64,000 bases of DNA from Fistulifera solaris (Eukaryota; Bacillariophyta; Bacillariophyceae; Naviculales; Stauroneidaceae): assembly GCA_030295235.1 (NCBI GenBank), contig AP026148.1, forward strand, positions 310,001-374,000, given 5' to 3'. Below, piece by piece: positions 11,376 to 23,566 of the stretch (position 1 is its first letter; each line of letters starts with the position of its first letter). A program made the translations under genes and the position numbers. Below the pieces are notes generated by a model. The model saw only the letters and a list, made by a program, of their open reading frames with translations, searched no databases and was not told the origin of the DNA.

Positions 11376-12134
11376 TTAATTATTTGTGATTTGCGATTGG
11401 AATATTAAACAATTGAAGAGGCTTGTTTGAATGACGTTTCTGTGGCTTTGAATTTCTTGCGCCTTCCTTTCCTCCCTCATCATCAAAGGTAATAAAGGCT
11501 GAACGACAGCGCGAAAAATAGCACTTCTAGGCTTTCTCGACTGACCGGAAATGCTCCATCTGCTTGTCATTGCCGGTGACTGACGGGTATCCGCTACATA
11601 CGATGATTCGTTCACTTCTTCCACCACAGGTCCATCTGTGAGTAAAAGTAACTCTTGTCGAAAGTCGCTGTGAAAGTCTCTTATTTCTTGTACAATTTTC
11701 TCCGCAATGATATGAACAAGCGGGTGTAACACTTGCGCTTGGGAATCGTTGAGGACAACGACTCGTATGACCCAGATTAACCCAAAAAATAAGGTTATTA
11801 AAATGAACCAAAAGAGGCAAACAATAAGGGCATACTCTGGATTGCTTGTTATCGTCAGAAACGTAGCAGGAAGTAGTAAGACGAAAAGTAGCACTACACC
11901 CATTTGTATCGATGCTTGGGTCGATTGAGGGAACAGATCCAAAGATGTCTCCGAATCCTTCTGCACATCCAATTCTCCACTCTCTTCTGAAGTTACTGTA
12001 GTAACCACGACGGGTTCCAGCTTTCGACTCTTTTTAAATTGTTGCGAAGCATCACGATCATCCAAGTTGGACAACTCAACGAAACCAGTTGCTGGTGATC
12101 GATCTGCGAAATTGTTTTCTTCGAAGGTCTCCAT
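11376..12134 (-). CDS. Hypothetical two-transmembrane protein
   Basis: 252 residues from ATG 12134. An acidic, Ser-rich N-terminal half (about residues 1-75) is followed by two close hydrophobic segments (about 78-98 and 103-128, separated by SNPEYA) and then a helical, partly amphipathic C-terminal half. No family was recognised. The hairpin-like membrane pair suggests an organelle or ER membrane anchor (inference). No frame break or intron was detected. Confidence 0.55.
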   Translation of the reverse strand: METFEENNFADRSPATGFVELSNLDDRDASQQFKKSRKLEPVVVTTVTSEESGELDVQKDSETSLDLFPQSTQASIQMGVVLLFVLLLPATFLTITSNPEYALIVCLFWFILITLFFGLIWVIRVVVLNDSQAQVLHPLVHIIAEKIVQEIRDFHSDFRQELLLLTDGPVVEEVNESSYVADTRQSPAMTSRWSISGQSRKPRSAIFRAVVQPLLPLMMREERKAQEIQSHRNVIQTSLFNCLIFQSQITNN

Positions 12135-12804
12135 CCTGTATACGATGAGATATGCTTCATCTATTTAGGATGATTCTACTTTGGAAAATGTTGTGGTCGA
12201 AATGAACATTTGGAAGAAAGCGTGAAGAAATGGAAGAAAAATGCAGTAAAATTCGATCGCCAAGACAGTCAGCTCATGTTGCTACGTAGCATCTCTCTGG
12301 GGTCCTGCATGAAGGAACGTGCTATTATTTCAGCATTCAAGCAGAGAGTGGTACTACGTATTACATTATTTTACTGCGTAAAAGATTACCAGGTAAGCAT
12401 AAAACGTCAAAGATGTACGGAGTATGTTTTTGAGTGGGATTGAATAAACATTAACCCTACGAGCACTACTCTAGCTACGAAACCCAGCAAGCAGCAAGCG
12501 GCAAGGCAAGCGACGCGACTTGTCGTCTGTCTGCGTCTGCCGTCTGCAGTCTGCAGAATGCAAAAGTGGACTGAAGCAGGAACACCTCGGCCGCACATTA
12601 TTATTTTGTGGCGGCGAAAACACGCCCAAACGCCCAAAACAATGTAGACAGTCTGTATGCCTGTCCCTCACTCTCAATTAGGACGAGATTTGCGATAACA
12701 TTATTTATTGCACTTGAAATCGACAAGTCGTTGCCGCTCATTGCTATCAAAATAAGAAAGATACAGTGCAAATTGTTGCTATCACTAAAACTACCTTTAC
12801 AACA
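12135..12804. other. Divergent upstream region of the two-TM gene and eIF3L
   Basis: Shared 5' region with one TACGGAGTA copy at 12416-12424. A short CTG/GCA-rich patch with repeated GTCTGC words lies at about 12524-12556. No coding frame is supported. Confidence 0.45.
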
Positions 12805-14352
12805 ATGACGAACGACTCGGATCATTTGATGCCCACGGCACTCACCGACTTTGTGTTTGATCTCTTTGACTCGGTGACTTTGTCGCAGATGCCGGAGGAG
12901 CAAGCCAAGTTTTACGAGGTTGATTTCCGCGAACTATCGCAGAAGTACTTTGCCAACCAAGCGTGGCCATCTCCTCAATCGATTGCGTCGGAATGCAACG
13001 GCGATCCCTTGTTTTTGGCGGTCTACCGAGAACTCACGCATCGACACTGGCACGCGGTTTCGCATCCGAACATTCGTGATCGTTTGGAAGGCTGGCAAGT
13101 CTACCGCGAGCTCTTTGAGGAAATGCTGGATTCAACAAACTTTTACTTAGTTCCTAGCTGGGTGTTTGATATCCTGAACGAGTTCGTTTACCAGTTTCAA
13201 GGGTTCTGTCAGGTGCGCTCGGCGGTGTACGCTTCGGCACGCAAACAGGGCCTTTTGAATGCAGACGGTACGCGCACGGAAGGCCCTCACAATGCCAACC
13301 AAAACTTGGTGGATAATTTGGCTTTGCTCGAAAAATCCAAAGATGTTTGGGATGTTGAATCTGTATTTGGGATCTTGCATCGCTTGGGAGCGATCGGGTT
13401 CGGCAAGGAAGGTAGTGAGATCACACCTGTTTACACCTACCTCAGCATCTTTAGTGCCGTGGCACGATCTCGGCTCGAGTGTTTGCTGGGGGATTACTCT
13501 GCCAGTTTACAGGCGTTGAATCCTCTTTCGACTTACGGGTCTTACGTCGTCCCCAAAGATTTGGAAGATTATCAAGGGACTATGCAACTCAACGTTATGG
13601 AAGTGTTTGGGTCCGTCATGGGCGCTCGCGTGTCGGTCGCTTACCATGCCGGTGTCAGTCTCTTGCTCCTTCGTCGATACAAAGATGCGATCAGTATCCT
13701 TGCGGAGATGTGTGCCGTACTGCAGCGTGGCTTCAAGACAGGTCAGCTGCGCAAGATTGTTGGTGGATCCGAGCAGCTCAACAAGCAGTACGACAGAATG
13801 CTATCGCTGCTTGCTTTGCTGACGCATATATGCCCTTCACAGTCCAGTGGCGTTGAGGAAGCGGTCATCCGGGCCATCCGCGAGAAGCACGGTTCCAAGT
13901 TGGCGGCAGCTACTTCCTATGAAGAATGGTTTCAGTGTCCCAAGTTCATCTCGGCAGATCCATCCCATGGTGTATTTCGTCAGCAGATTCACCGTTTTTT
14001 GGAAGAAATGAATCCCGTTCCAGCGGGAAGAACTCTACGTTCATACCTCAAGCTCTACAATTCCGTGTCCATTGATAAATTGGCTCATTTGTACGGTGAT
14101 TCTTCGGCCGATGAGGTTTTGGCCTTACTCATGTCGTACAAGCTCCGCATGCGCCAACTGGAACGCACCGGTTCGTCATGGAACGACTCTGTGTACAAAA
14201 CGGCGCTGGATATCCATTATTATGCCGAAAAGGATACAGTGCATATTAATGAAGCAGAGAAAACTCGTCGCTTCGAGAATTTCTTCGTGAATTCCATTCT
14301 TCATGACCACGAAGTTCGAAAAGAAACGCTCTCAATCGACGTTACTCTTTAA
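12805..14352 (+). CDS. EIF3L: Translation initiation factor eIF3 subunit L
   Basis: A cytosolic subunit of the eIF3 complex, which scaffolds the 43S pre-initiation complex. The 515 residues contain the eIF3L signature: an N-terminal block with NPNIRDRLEGWQVYRELFE-like sequence (HPNIRDRLEGWQ), WVFDILNEFVYQFQGFCQVR, and VWDVESVFGILHRL. The central blocks are YTYLSIFSAVARSRLECLLGD and YHAGVSLLLLRRYKDAI. A C-terminal PCI-like region follows, ending in the HYYAEKD block. The length matches the family (about 520-570). The ATG at 12805 follows AACA. The reading frame continues upstream without another ATG. No introns are needed. Confidence 0.93.
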   Translation: MTNDSDHLMPTALTDFVFDLFDSVTLSQMPEEQAKFYEVDFRELSQKYFANQAWPSPQSIASECNGDPLFLAVYRELTHRHWHAVSHPNIRDRLEGWQVYRELFEEMLDSTNFYLVPSWVFDILNEFVYQFQGFCQVRSAVYASARKQGLLNADGTRTEGPHNANQNLVDNLALLEKSKDVWDVESVFGILHRLGAIGFGKEGSEITPVYTYLSIFSAVARSRLECLLGDYSASLQALNPLSTYGSYVVPKDLEDYQGTMQLNVMEVFGSVMGARVSVAYHAGVSLLLLRRYKDAISILAEMCAVLQRGFKTGQLRKIVGGSEQLNKQYDRMLSLLALLTHICPSQSSGVEEAVIRAIREKHGSKLAAATSYEEWFQCPKFISADPSHGVFRQQIHRFLEEMNPVPAGRTLRSYLKLYNSVSIDKLAHLYGDSSADEVLALLMSYKLRMRQLERTGSSWNDSVYKTALDIHYYAEKDTVHINEAEKTRRFENFFVNSILHDHEVRKETLSIDVTL

Positions 14353-14727
14353 AGAAGATATAAATTGGTTACATTTCTTCACTTTATGATCTAATTAGAT
14401 ACGGGGAAGGTCCTAAAAGAAGGAAAAGGTTTGTGCCATTATCCAAAACGAGCAAGATCATAAAATAGGTAGTGCATTATACAGTCAAGACATCTATCTG
14501 GTTGTACGTCGAAATGAGGAAAGGAAAATTTCTTCAAGAGCCAGACTTCTGCCGCGGGCAGTTCAGCTTGACTCCGTCATTCCGGGTCTTTCTACTCCAT
14601 CGTTTCTCCCATTTCTAGTAGGTTTGGAAGCTCACGCGCAGTGCCAAAGGCAGTGTGCGAAGCTTCGGTGCTTAACCTCAGGTATTTAGCTGAGGCAAAT
14701 CCGATAACGTCTTGGCTTGACCACGTT
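14353..14727. other. Convergent intergenic region, no gene seen
   Basis: This lies between the 3' ends of eIF3L and a minus-strand plastid protein. It holds only untranslated sequence as far as can be seen. Confidence 0.45.
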
Positions 14728-15333
14728 TCATCTTTCTTCGTCCTTTATTATGAGCGGTTCCTCCTTTTTGGCCTTTTCTTCCAAGGCGGACCGTAAATCT
14801 TGTGACGCATCGGCCTTTTTCAGGTAATCCAAATTGAAGAGCGAGGCCCAATAGGCCTTGGTCATGGCAAAGAACGTGAACGGATTCAAAGAAGCTTTTA
14901 CAATATAAGGAATGTGAAGCAATTTCATCAAACTGTTCTTCTTTTTCTTTGAACTGGTTAGCTTCTTATTCACTTCTGTTTTGATAGAGGCTTTTTTCGT
15001 TGCTTCGACCTTCGATTTTGTTTTTGCGGTAGCGCTGACTGTTGCTGCGGCAAGTTTGGCCGTATTGACTATTTCTTCTTCCTCGTCTTCCGCAGCACTT
15101 TCATCTTCCGATTCTTCTCCTTCTTCTCCTTCTTCTCCTTCTTCCTCTTCTACTTCTTCGTCCTCTTCTACTTCTTCGGTCGTCAATAGTGTTTCGTCCT
15201 CCACCGATACAGTGGCACCTCCCCGGCCGACGGCCGCGATGAGCGCCGGCGTTCGGACTACAAACGCATCACCTGCTGGAGCCATCAGTGCCGCCAATAG
15301 GGCACTGACGACGACGGTCCACATTCGCACCAT
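14728..15333 (-). CDS. Plastid-targeted acidic/basic protein of unknown function
   Basis: 201 residues from ATG 15333. The N-terminus is a signal peptide (about 1-20) ending at GDAF-VV, the diatom ASAFAP-type plastid import motif with Phe at +1, followed by a short transit region. A long Glu-rich tract (about 50-90) gives way to a Lys/Thr-rich segment. The conserved-looking C-terminal region (LLHIPYIVKASLNPFTFFAMTKAYWASL) could be a membrane-associated helix. The opposite charge blocks suggest a scaffold or nucleic-acid-binding role (weak inference). No family was recognised. Confidence 0.6.
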   Translation of the reverse strand: MVRMWTVVVSALLAALMAPAGDAFVVRTPALIAAVGRGGATVSVEDETLLTTEEVEEDEEVEEEEGEEGEEGEESEDESAAEDEEEEIVNTAKLAAATVSATAKTKSKVEATKKASIKTEVNKKLTSSKKKKNSLMKLLHIPYIVKASLNPFTFFAMTKAYWASLFNLDYLKKADASQDLRSALEEKAKKEEPLIIKDEER

Positions 15334-15718
15334 GGCCGTAATATTTTTTTTTTGTATAGTTGAAGTTTCACCAACGTTTGTTGTATTTCTACGCAAAACG
15401 ACCCCGGCGGGGAGGAAACTAGTTTCGTGTGTGAAAACGGTGGCGTCCGTTTGTCGCTGCGAAAATTACACGTGGTGTCGTCTCGGTCGCATGCCCTTGA
15501 AACTCGGGATCGAACGACCGTAACTCGTGCAACGACCCCAACCAAATTCCAAACCAAACTAGATCGAATTGACTATAATATAGTAACGAAGATGACTTCA
15601 TATTGATTGATAGCATTGATCTCTAGAGAAGATACAGCAAGATGCAAGGTAAATCATGCATTTCTAAATAGTTTATTTTCGTCAATGAGCAGGCAGCACA
15701 ACTCCCACATCAAGATTT
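15334..15718. other. Intergenic, no gene seen
   Basis: 5' region of the minus-strand plastid protein and 3' flank of ispG. No supported coding frame or RNA. Confidence 0.4.
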
Positions 15719-18165
15719 TTAGGCGGCAGCGACAGTCTCTTCTGCCTCAACTTCTTCCTTGTCCGTCCACATATCATACTCTTTGATGAGTTCAACCAAG
15801 GCGTCTACGGCTTGTTCATTGGGAATGTTCTTTCGCACCACTTCCTTTCCGTAGTACAAATCGACCTTTCCGGGTAAAGTTCCGACGTACCCAAAGTCCG
15901 CATCCGCCATTTCTCCCGGTCCATTGACAATGCATCCCATGACAGCAATTGTGACACCTGGCAAGTGTCCGGTAGCCTCCTGGATGCTGGCGGTCGTTTC
16001 CTGCAAGTCAAACAGCGTTCGACCGCATGACGGGCACGAGACAAACTCAGTCTTCGTGTTTCTCATCCGACTTCCTTGCAAAAGAGAGAACGAAGTGGTT
16101 CGGAGGAAGTCGACAGAAAACGGCGATGATGATCCAGTGTGATCAATCATCACACCGTCTCCGTTGCCATCCGTGAGTTGTGATCCTACTTTTGTGCCAA
16201 GCTGCAGCGCTAGCTCGTTCGAGTCGCTGGTATCAGTCTTAAACTGGTGAATCACAGCGACATTGATTTCCTCTTTCTTCAAAATCTCAAAGACGCGACG
16301 AGAGGCATGAAGAGCAGACAAGTCTTCCTTGATGTTGAGAAGAGCCATGACAGGATTCAATTCTTTCATCTTGGCCAAAGATTCTTCGCTTTCATCTCCT
16401 TTAATGGTCACTGCAAGTCGAATGGCACCGGCAGGTAGCTGGAGCGAACACCGCAGACCGTTAGCAGACGAAACATAGTCGATACATTTCATGCAAAAAA
16501 AACCCTTACCTTTCCACCACAGGCAATGGCGTCCTCAAGATCCATCAAAGCCACAGCATTAGGAAGAGGGTCTTTCTCAAGCTCTTCCGCGGGAACTATT
16601 ACTCCCATACTAACTTCGATAAGGCGACGAATGCCAGTGCGGGCAACTGTGTCCGACGAGGGCGGAACCTTTCGTAGCAAGATAGAGTCGGTCGTGGCAA
16701 TGTCTTTAAAAGGCATACCGACTGCCGTTTTGCAACCCAACTCCTTGTAAAGATATTGAACATTCTCTTTGCTAAACATTTCAGGACCAACAACACTCAA
16801 GACCGAGCCATCACGGTGCAAAAATCCTCGAACATCAACAGCATCACCTTCCTGTTGGGCGGGCAAGTCGCCCTGGCGGCGCTTGAAACTAGTAATATCG
16901 CGAGTGTCGACATATTTCTTCACGGCAGCCTGTCTCTTCGCCGAATCCTCGTTTGTTGCGGCCAAGCGAGACTCCGCGATTTCGGCCAATCGGTTGCAGG
17001 GCTCGTATTCAAACTCGGGGTCTTCCGTCAGCGAAACGCGCACAGTATCTCCCAAACCATCGGCCAAAAGAGTGCCAATACCAATAGCCGATTTCATTCG
17101 TCCATCTTCTCCTTCACCAGCCTCGGTAACTCCCAAATGAAGAGGATAATCCCATCCCAAACGGTACATTTCGGCGGCCAACAAACGGTACGACTGCACC
17201 ATCACCAAAGGATTACTGGCCTTCATACTAAAGACAAAGTTGTGGTAATCCAGACTGCGGCAAATATCGGCGAATTCAATGGCCGATTCCACCATACCAC
17301 GAGGCGTGTCACCGTAGAACGACAAAACACGGGAGGACAGCGATCCGTGGTTGGTACCAATACGCATGCACCGATTCAAGTCTTTGCACTTTTCTACCAA
17401 AGGCTGCAAGGCTTCTACCAAATAACCACGCTCGCTGAAGAAATCTTCTTCGGTTTCGTAGACCTTTTCTTCAAAATCTTTGCGTCCATCGGCAAAGTTC
17501 CCCGGATTGATACGGATTTTTTCCACCGCTTCGGCGACCATGAGTGCCACGACGGGCTGAAAGTGCATATCTGCACAGAGAGGAATGTCGTATCCTTTTT
17601 TGTTGAGACCTTCACGAATCGCCAAACAAGCCTTGGCTTCCCGTTTTCCTTGCACCGTGACACGGACCAAATCGAAACCTTTGTCGGCACAGCGCATCAC
17701 TTGTTCGATGGTCGCATCGACATCGGCGGTATTGGTCGTAGCCATGGTTTGTCGGACGATGGGATGTTCAGAACCGAAACTGATGGGCCCGCAGGACACG
17801 GAACGCGTCTTGCGGCGCGCAACGGTGTACAGATCTTCGCAATATTGACCGAGAGGACCGAACTGTTCGTCGCGAGCGCCGGTTTTGTGCGATGGAGTCC
17901 ACAATATATCCTTGGGAGTCAAGATCGTTGACTGAAATGTAGCGAATGAATCATGCGACTGTTAGAGACTTAAAAGTGTGGAAAAGAACATTCAATCAAA
18001 AGAAAACAAGAGATTCGTTCCGTTAGCACTAGCACAGAATGTTGCTCCTCAACCTACCATTTGCAGCTGCGTGGAAGAGCCGAATGCCTTCGGCTTGACC
18101 ATAAAGGCCGAAGCCACATCATTGCTGGCTAAGAAAGCAAATAGAGTATACGATAGCTTCACCAT
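15719..18165 (-). CDS. ispG: 4-hydroxy-3-methylbut-2-en-1-yl diphosphate synthase (HDS/GcpE), plastid, three exons
   Basis: Converts MEcPP to HMBPP, the penultimate step of the plastid MEP isoprenoid pathway, using a 4Fe-4S cluster. Exons (minus): 18058-18165, 16510-17931 and 15719-16438. The introns are 126 nt (GTAGGT...TTTCAG) and 71 nt (GTAAGG, a CTAAC branch-like site, CTCCAG), giving 749 residues. Exon 1 encodes a signal peptide ending SAF-MV, a plastid motif. The TIM-barrel N-terminus (SEHPIVRQTMATTNT, KIRINPGNF, MRIGTNHGSLS) is followed by the large insertion domain of plant-type enzymes. The C-terminal cluster domain has SCPSCGRTLFDL and MGCIVNGPGEM. Without the second splice, an in-frame stop would cut the protein. 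The position and phase make this splice convincing. Confidence 0.95.
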
Positions 18166-18452
18166 GGTTGTTTTTGCTAGAGTATCGCCATGCAAAGCAA
18201 ATGCCTCGTCCTGGGGAAGAGCGGTTGAAGTTCCACAGCGTTTCACATCATTTTGGGCCGACGCACGAGGAGCCGACCTACGAAGGACGGACGGCACTTA
18301 GTCACTGTTGTCATGAAAGTAGGTAACGAATTTGTGACGTGTGCCATGAAAATAAAAGGTAAACAATCAAACTCTAACCTTACTATGTCTGGTCAAACGT
18401 TATCTAGCTCCTCGCTCGATCGCCATCATCGGTGTTTCCTTTAACAACTCCA

Positions 18453-20766
18453 TTATTCTCCCATAACAGTAAATCCAGCTTTGCGATGAATGTGCCCCAT
18501 ATCCGATTGAAAACTGAGCGGGATCATGAAATCTTTCTTCTTGTCGTCGTGCTCGGTCTCTTCGTCCGTAGGATCACCGTGTTCCATGTCAATTCCATCG
18601 GGTACGACCATAATTCGGCCCATTTTCATAGTCCCTTGACCATCAATTAAATCTTCACGGAAGCGTCCTTCGTAAACAGCACCATTGGTAAACGTGATGG
18701 TCCCTCGTCCTTCGCGTCGACCGTTACTGAACAATCCATTGTAGGCTTGACCACCCGGATAGACCGCAGAGCCACGTCCATCCATGGCATTGTTGACCCA
18801 ACTGCCATCGTAGGTAAATCCGTCCGAGGAACGTAGGACGCCAAGACCGTGCCTCTTTCCGTCCTTCCATTCGCCATCGTACACCGATCCGTCGGGCCAA
18901 GTGAATGTTCCGCGCCCACAGAATTGATTGTCACGAAACTGACCACTGTACACCGATCCATCGGGTAAATGATAGGTGCCAGTACCATGCCGCAGCATTT
19001 CTTTGAATTCTCCTTCGTAACGACTGACTTTTTTCGGGGGCGGATGTTGACACTGTCTTCTTGTGAGTATTCTTCCGAGTCTGATAGTAATAATAAATAC
19101 CCGCTCCATGTATCTTTCCGTACGTAAAGTCTCCCTTGTAAATGATGCGCTTCCGATCCGATGACATGATGGTACCGGCTCCGTGTTCCTTGTCTTGATA
19201 CCATTCGCCTTCGTACAAAAGACCATTCGTGTACAAACAAACGCCCCGGCCGTGTCTTTGCGAATTGTACATTTCACCTTCGTAAATGACATACTTCGCG
19301 GCTTGTTGGTGGGGTGTCTTGTTCGTACCGTCCTCGGAGGGTGGCTGCGCCTTTTGATAATACAAATAATGCGCCGCCCTCCATCGAGCCGCTGCCGCAT
19401 CACCCGCGGATGGCAACTTTATGGTAGTTCCGTTGATGTTGCTGCTGTTCTTGGTTGCCAAATTCCGATTGCGAATAGAGGAATGACTCGATGGAGTTCG
19501 TTTCAGAGAAAAAGGCTTGGAAGGACCTGTTTTCAAAGCCACGGGCGTAATGGCGGATGCTACCGAATCGGCCATGGCCACCAATGGTATGGGAGGAGCT
19601 TCGGACGTGTTGTCATCCATCACTTTTTTCTGGGAAGATGGTGAAAGTGTACTGCTGCGCCGACGTCGCTGCTGTGGCTCGTCGTCGTCGTCATGTTCGG
19701 CTCGTTTTTTCCACGACAATTGACGCTTGCGCGTCGGACGCGATGCATCGATCGATTCGGCAGTCCCCGACTGTCGTCGTTTTCGCGACCGAATTTGCTT
19801 TTGCGGCAAGGGATAATAGAGCCGCTGGCAATGCATGATACCCGTCTCTCTTTCCAAGGATCCAATGAGTTCAAACGTGCCGTATTGATTCGCCCCAATT
19901 CCGCGAACCAGGATTCGTCCCGCCGGAAGGAGACCACCGTTGAATGTTTCCTTTGTTTTCGCCGCGACCATCATCATGTCGTTCGGAAAACATGCACGGG
20001 CATTCGCTGCGGGTGTGGCATTCAAACATAAGCAGAAATTTTCCGGAACCGGCAGGGCTTGTGGTTTCTTTCGTCCGACGGTCGTCTCGAAATATCCCTG
20101 CCAAGCACCCGAGGGAGGACATTCGTTGTAATATTTGGTGCCGGCGTCGGTGAAATCGGGATCGTCTGGATTCACCTTGTCGGCAAATGTGCGTCTACGG
20201 GGAGTCGCCAGTGTTGTTTTGTCGAGCGATCCTACTGTTGCGACACTCGTTTGTTGTCGATGTTTAGTAGCCGGTGTCGCTAATTTCGATACTTCCATTA
20301 TGGCATCACCCGACAGCTGATCCTCGGGAGGGTCTGTAATCGATTCCTCGACTTGCATGTTTTCCGTCGCGACATTACCGTTGTTTGGTTTCTCTTCTTC
20401 TTTACTTTCTAATCTAATCTTGGCTTCTTCCTGATGTTTTGTAGTCGTTTCGTCGTTTGTAGATTGGTTCTCTTCCTGCAAATTAGGATTGCTTGCATTC
20501 TTCGTATTGTTGTCCACTTCGTCGTTGATCACCACTTCATTACTTGTTGACTTGGGAGTTCCTTCTTCCTTATCGTAATCGATGCCTCGTTCGGGTGGTA
20601 TTTCCATCTCATGAGGTGATACGGGACGTTCCCACGTATACGCAAAAGGCATCGACGCAATTTTTTTGGCATTTATTCCTTCCATGAATTCCGCACCAAA
20701 ACACCATCGACCTTTCCACGTCCACGCAGTTCCCTCTCGTTCTATTTTACCCTTTAAAGCAATCAT
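18453..20766 (-). CDS. MORN-repeat protein with Pro/Ser-rich linker
   Basis: 770 residues from ATG 20766 after correcting one frame break. The first 60 residues include a compact Trp/Gly-rich unit (WTWKGRWCFG). An acidic low-complexity region follows, then a second globular block (WQGYFETTVGRKK, CLCLNATPAANARACFP). A basic Ser-rich linker carries RKRRQ/RKRRRSS-type nuclear localisation sequences. The C-terminus has nine MORN units (YEGE-, YKGD-, YSGQ-, YDGE-, YNGL-type). MORN arrays act as membrane or protein-binding scaffolds. The frame breaks in a T6 run at 19029-19034, and removing one base joins the third and fourth MORN units. No enzyme domain such as a PIP kinase is present. Confidence 0.75.
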
Positions 20767-21156
20767 TTCATTGGCGTCAAAAGAAAAAAAAAAGAACAGT
20801 AGAATCAAGGAAAAAGAAAGAAGAGAGTATAATAGGCAAGTTGGCTGGCTGCTTTTCCCACCATGCTTGCCGCAGTCACGTGGAGGGAATTGGAACGGCA
20901 GCCATCATTCTCGTGACTGAAAAGCAAGTCACGAAAACATCCCACAAACGTCTAACGTGTTGTGTGCACAGTAACAGGCAAATGACTGAATTCAGAATTC
21001 GTGAGAGATTCGTCAAGCTAAAACAAAGAATATTTTTGACTAAGACTAGAGTCGTGCTACTCCGTATTGGGTAAGATGCTCTCGAGAAGCATGCATCGAA
21101 CAGTGGAAAAATTAAAACACGAATTACTAGAGAGAATGTAGATGATATACAAGTAT
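20767..21156. other. Intergenic, no gene seen
   Basis: 5' region of the MORN gene and 3' flank of sufS. Contains TACTCCGTA (reverse of the recurrent nonamer) at 21058-21066. Confidence 0.4.
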
Positions 21157-22565
21157 TTAGATAAAAGGAACAAAATCGTCGTCGGCTTCGTCGGCTGCAT
21201 TGTTTAATCCGGCAAAGAAATCAACCGTTCGTTTCAATGAAGCAATCAAAGCATCAATATCTTCCTTTGTATTGTAGAAGTAGCAACTCGCTCGTGCTGA
21301 ATGAGGAATTCCGAGTTCAGCATGCAATGGCTGACAACAGTGATGTCCGGCCCGCACGGCGATTCCATCCATATCCAAGAAAGTGCTCAGATCACTGGGG
21401 TGAATGGATTCGTGGTAAAAGGCACACAATGCCGCCCGCTTTTTTCGGATCCGTCGGTCCCAACAACGTTAGCCCGGGTACTGTTTGGAGCTGTTCATAC
21501 AGATATTCCGCGAGTTCGTGTTCGTACAGTTCGATGTTTTTCATACCAATCTTCTGCAAGTAGTCAATGGCCGCACCCAAACCAATGGCCTGAGCAATGG
21601 CGGGTGTCCCGGCTTCGAATCGACCGGGAGCTGCTTGGAATGTCACAGATTCCAACGTCACTTGATCGATCATTTCACCACCACTTTTCCACGGTGGCAT
21701 TTCGTTCAACAATTGTTCCTTGCCCCAGAGAAACCCAATACCCGTCGGACCACACATTTTGTGCCCCGACGCTGCCAGAAAAGTCCACTCCTAGATCCTG
21801 AACATCAACGACCATGTGTGGTAAGGATTGACAAGCGTCCAGTACAATGGCGGCATTCGGGGCGTGGCTGCGGACTTTCTGGACAATCTCCTTCACTGGA
21901 TTGATGCACGCCAACACATTCGACACGTGCTGAAAGGCCACAATCTTTGTCTTTTCGTTCAAGTATCCCTCCAGTTCGTTGACATCGATTCCTCCCGTTG
22001 CTGGATCCAAATGAACAAACTTGAGTTTCAAATTCTTTTCCTGGGCCAAGAGTTGCCACGGCACAAAATTGGCATGATGTTCGGCCACCGTCAATACGAT
22101 TTCGTCCCCCGCTACCAAATTGGCTCGTCCGTAACTCTGTGCCACCAAATTGATGGCTTCGGTGGCACCAGACGTAAAGACAATCTCATTGCGGCTGAAC
22201 GCATGGACAAAGTGAGCGACTTTGTCACGAGCGGCTTCGTACGCCGACGTCGCTTCTCGACTGAGCGTATGAGCACCCCGATGCACGTTACTGTTGGTTC
22301 GTTCGTAGTAACTTTGGAGAACATCTAACACTTCTTGGGGCTTTTGGGAAGTGGCTCCCGAGTCTAAATAGATCACAGGGGTCTCTTGGTCGGTGACGGT
22401 GCGTTGTAAGATGGGAAAATCCCCTCGCGTTCGCTCTCCCAAGGACGCGGTTGCTGTCGATGCGGCGCGTGCACTGTTTCGAAACCTTATTTCATTTCGA
22501 ACCGTGAATGCATGGGCTGCAGAGCAAGAAACAATCCAAATGAATAGACATTGCATGAAGAACAT
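21157..22565 (-). CDS. sufS: Cysteine desulfurase SufS, plastid-targeted
   Basis: A PLP enzyme that takes sulfur from cysteine for the plastid SUF Fe-S cluster system. From ATG 22565 a signal peptide ends at AHAF-TV, an import motif. The SufS fold follows: [44 protein letters not shown], and [14 protein letters not shown] (PLP aspartate and glutamine). The SGHK lysine sits just after the first break. The active-site loop [11 protein letters not shown] and the SufS-type C-terminus are in the last segment. Two 1-nt breaks occur, in an A4 run at 21779-21782 and near 21417-21432 (A4 at 21417-21420). Removing one base at each gives 468 residues, normal for a targeted SufS. Confidence 0.93.
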
Positions 22566-23566
22566 TTTATATGAGGCAGGAAGTCGTGGTCGAACCAACA
22601 GAACAATGTCGACGAGTTGAATATTTTTTATGAGTCGTTGCTGCGTTCTGAAAAATACAATTTTTAATTTGAATCGTTTTCCTTCCTTTGTCTGCGGAGG
22701 TAATTTGCTTGGTGAATGGAATTACTTTACAAAAGCCCTTCACGGCGGCTCGACTAAAAACTAACATCATCATAATTAATTAAACCGAAAACACAGAAGA
22801 TGAGGAGGAGAAAAGCTGTGTCAGAAAAACAGTGCGAATCTGGGTATCGCTTTGGCCTGTCCGCGAATGAACGACGATGACGTGAACGCATTTGATGTCG
22901 TACCGAAAGAAAAGATAGAGAAGAACGAAACGGAAATCCGAAGACCCCCCGACAACGACAGACCGCAAGTCATACATTTCCAGTAACTCAGTCACGGATC
23001 TTAATGCCATGCCTTCTACACTTTCACTCTATAGTTCCCATTCAATATCGTCGCCCCCGTTTGACCGTCGACCATAAGGAATTCGCAGACGAAAAAGTAA
23101 ACGTCCTTTGACGGTCGACAACAGACACATGCGTTGCTAGTTCGCTTCGCTCGTCATTTCTCAGTACTATACAATAGCGACGTACTACAAGTTGCCGTTG
23201 AATAGTCGTTCAGATCTTAAGTAAATAATTCAACGGAACAACGCATGCTTCATTGGATCCCGCACTGTACTTAGTTAGATGACACTGACTAATTACTCGA
23301 CAACATTTCGATTGTCTTCCAGCCCGCGCCCGCCTATTTAGGGAGATCGATCCTGTCGATCTTTTTTAGCGAAGCAAGACGAGCACCGTAAGCACCGTTG
23401 AGCAAATAATAAATACAGCGGTAGGTCCTTCAAAGAAAAGGACGCGAGGCGTTAACTGTTATATTATCATCTTGACGTTGAGAGCCGCACCTTTATTACG
23501 TTTACTTTTAAAAGAAAGACGAATTGAAGCAACAACCAATCGATCGCGCAAGTATTGAGCCTCACC
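22566..23566. promoter_or_regulatory. 1-kb divergent region between sufS and the PDZ gene
   Basis: This must contain the promoters and leaders of two divergent genes. No coding frame, tRNA or long repeat was seen. The words GACGGTCGAC/GTCGACCGTC recur at about 23065 and 23115, giving a possible inverted or direct regulatory pair (inference). Confidence 0.4.

Noticed and set aside
14981-15523. Ser-rich plus-strand frame
   Set aside because: The Ser repeats are the complement of the Glu-rich (GAA/GAG) tract of the minus-strand plastid protein.
16489-16510. Homopolymer error at the T8 run between the two ispG reading frames
   Set aside because: A 71-nt GTAAGG...CTCCAG intron with a CTAAC site explains the junction and keeps the frame without changing a base.
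16756-17931. Long plus-strand open frame opposite the ispG second exon
   Set aside because: It lies wholly antisense to a strongly conserved coding exon, and its composition is that of the complement of the IspG codons.
23555-23566. Upstream TTG as start of the PDZ protein
   Set aside because: The ATG at 23567 in CACCATGG is a standard nuclear start. The same reasoning moved the starts of eIF3L, IspG, SufS, MORN and SOUL to ATG codons.
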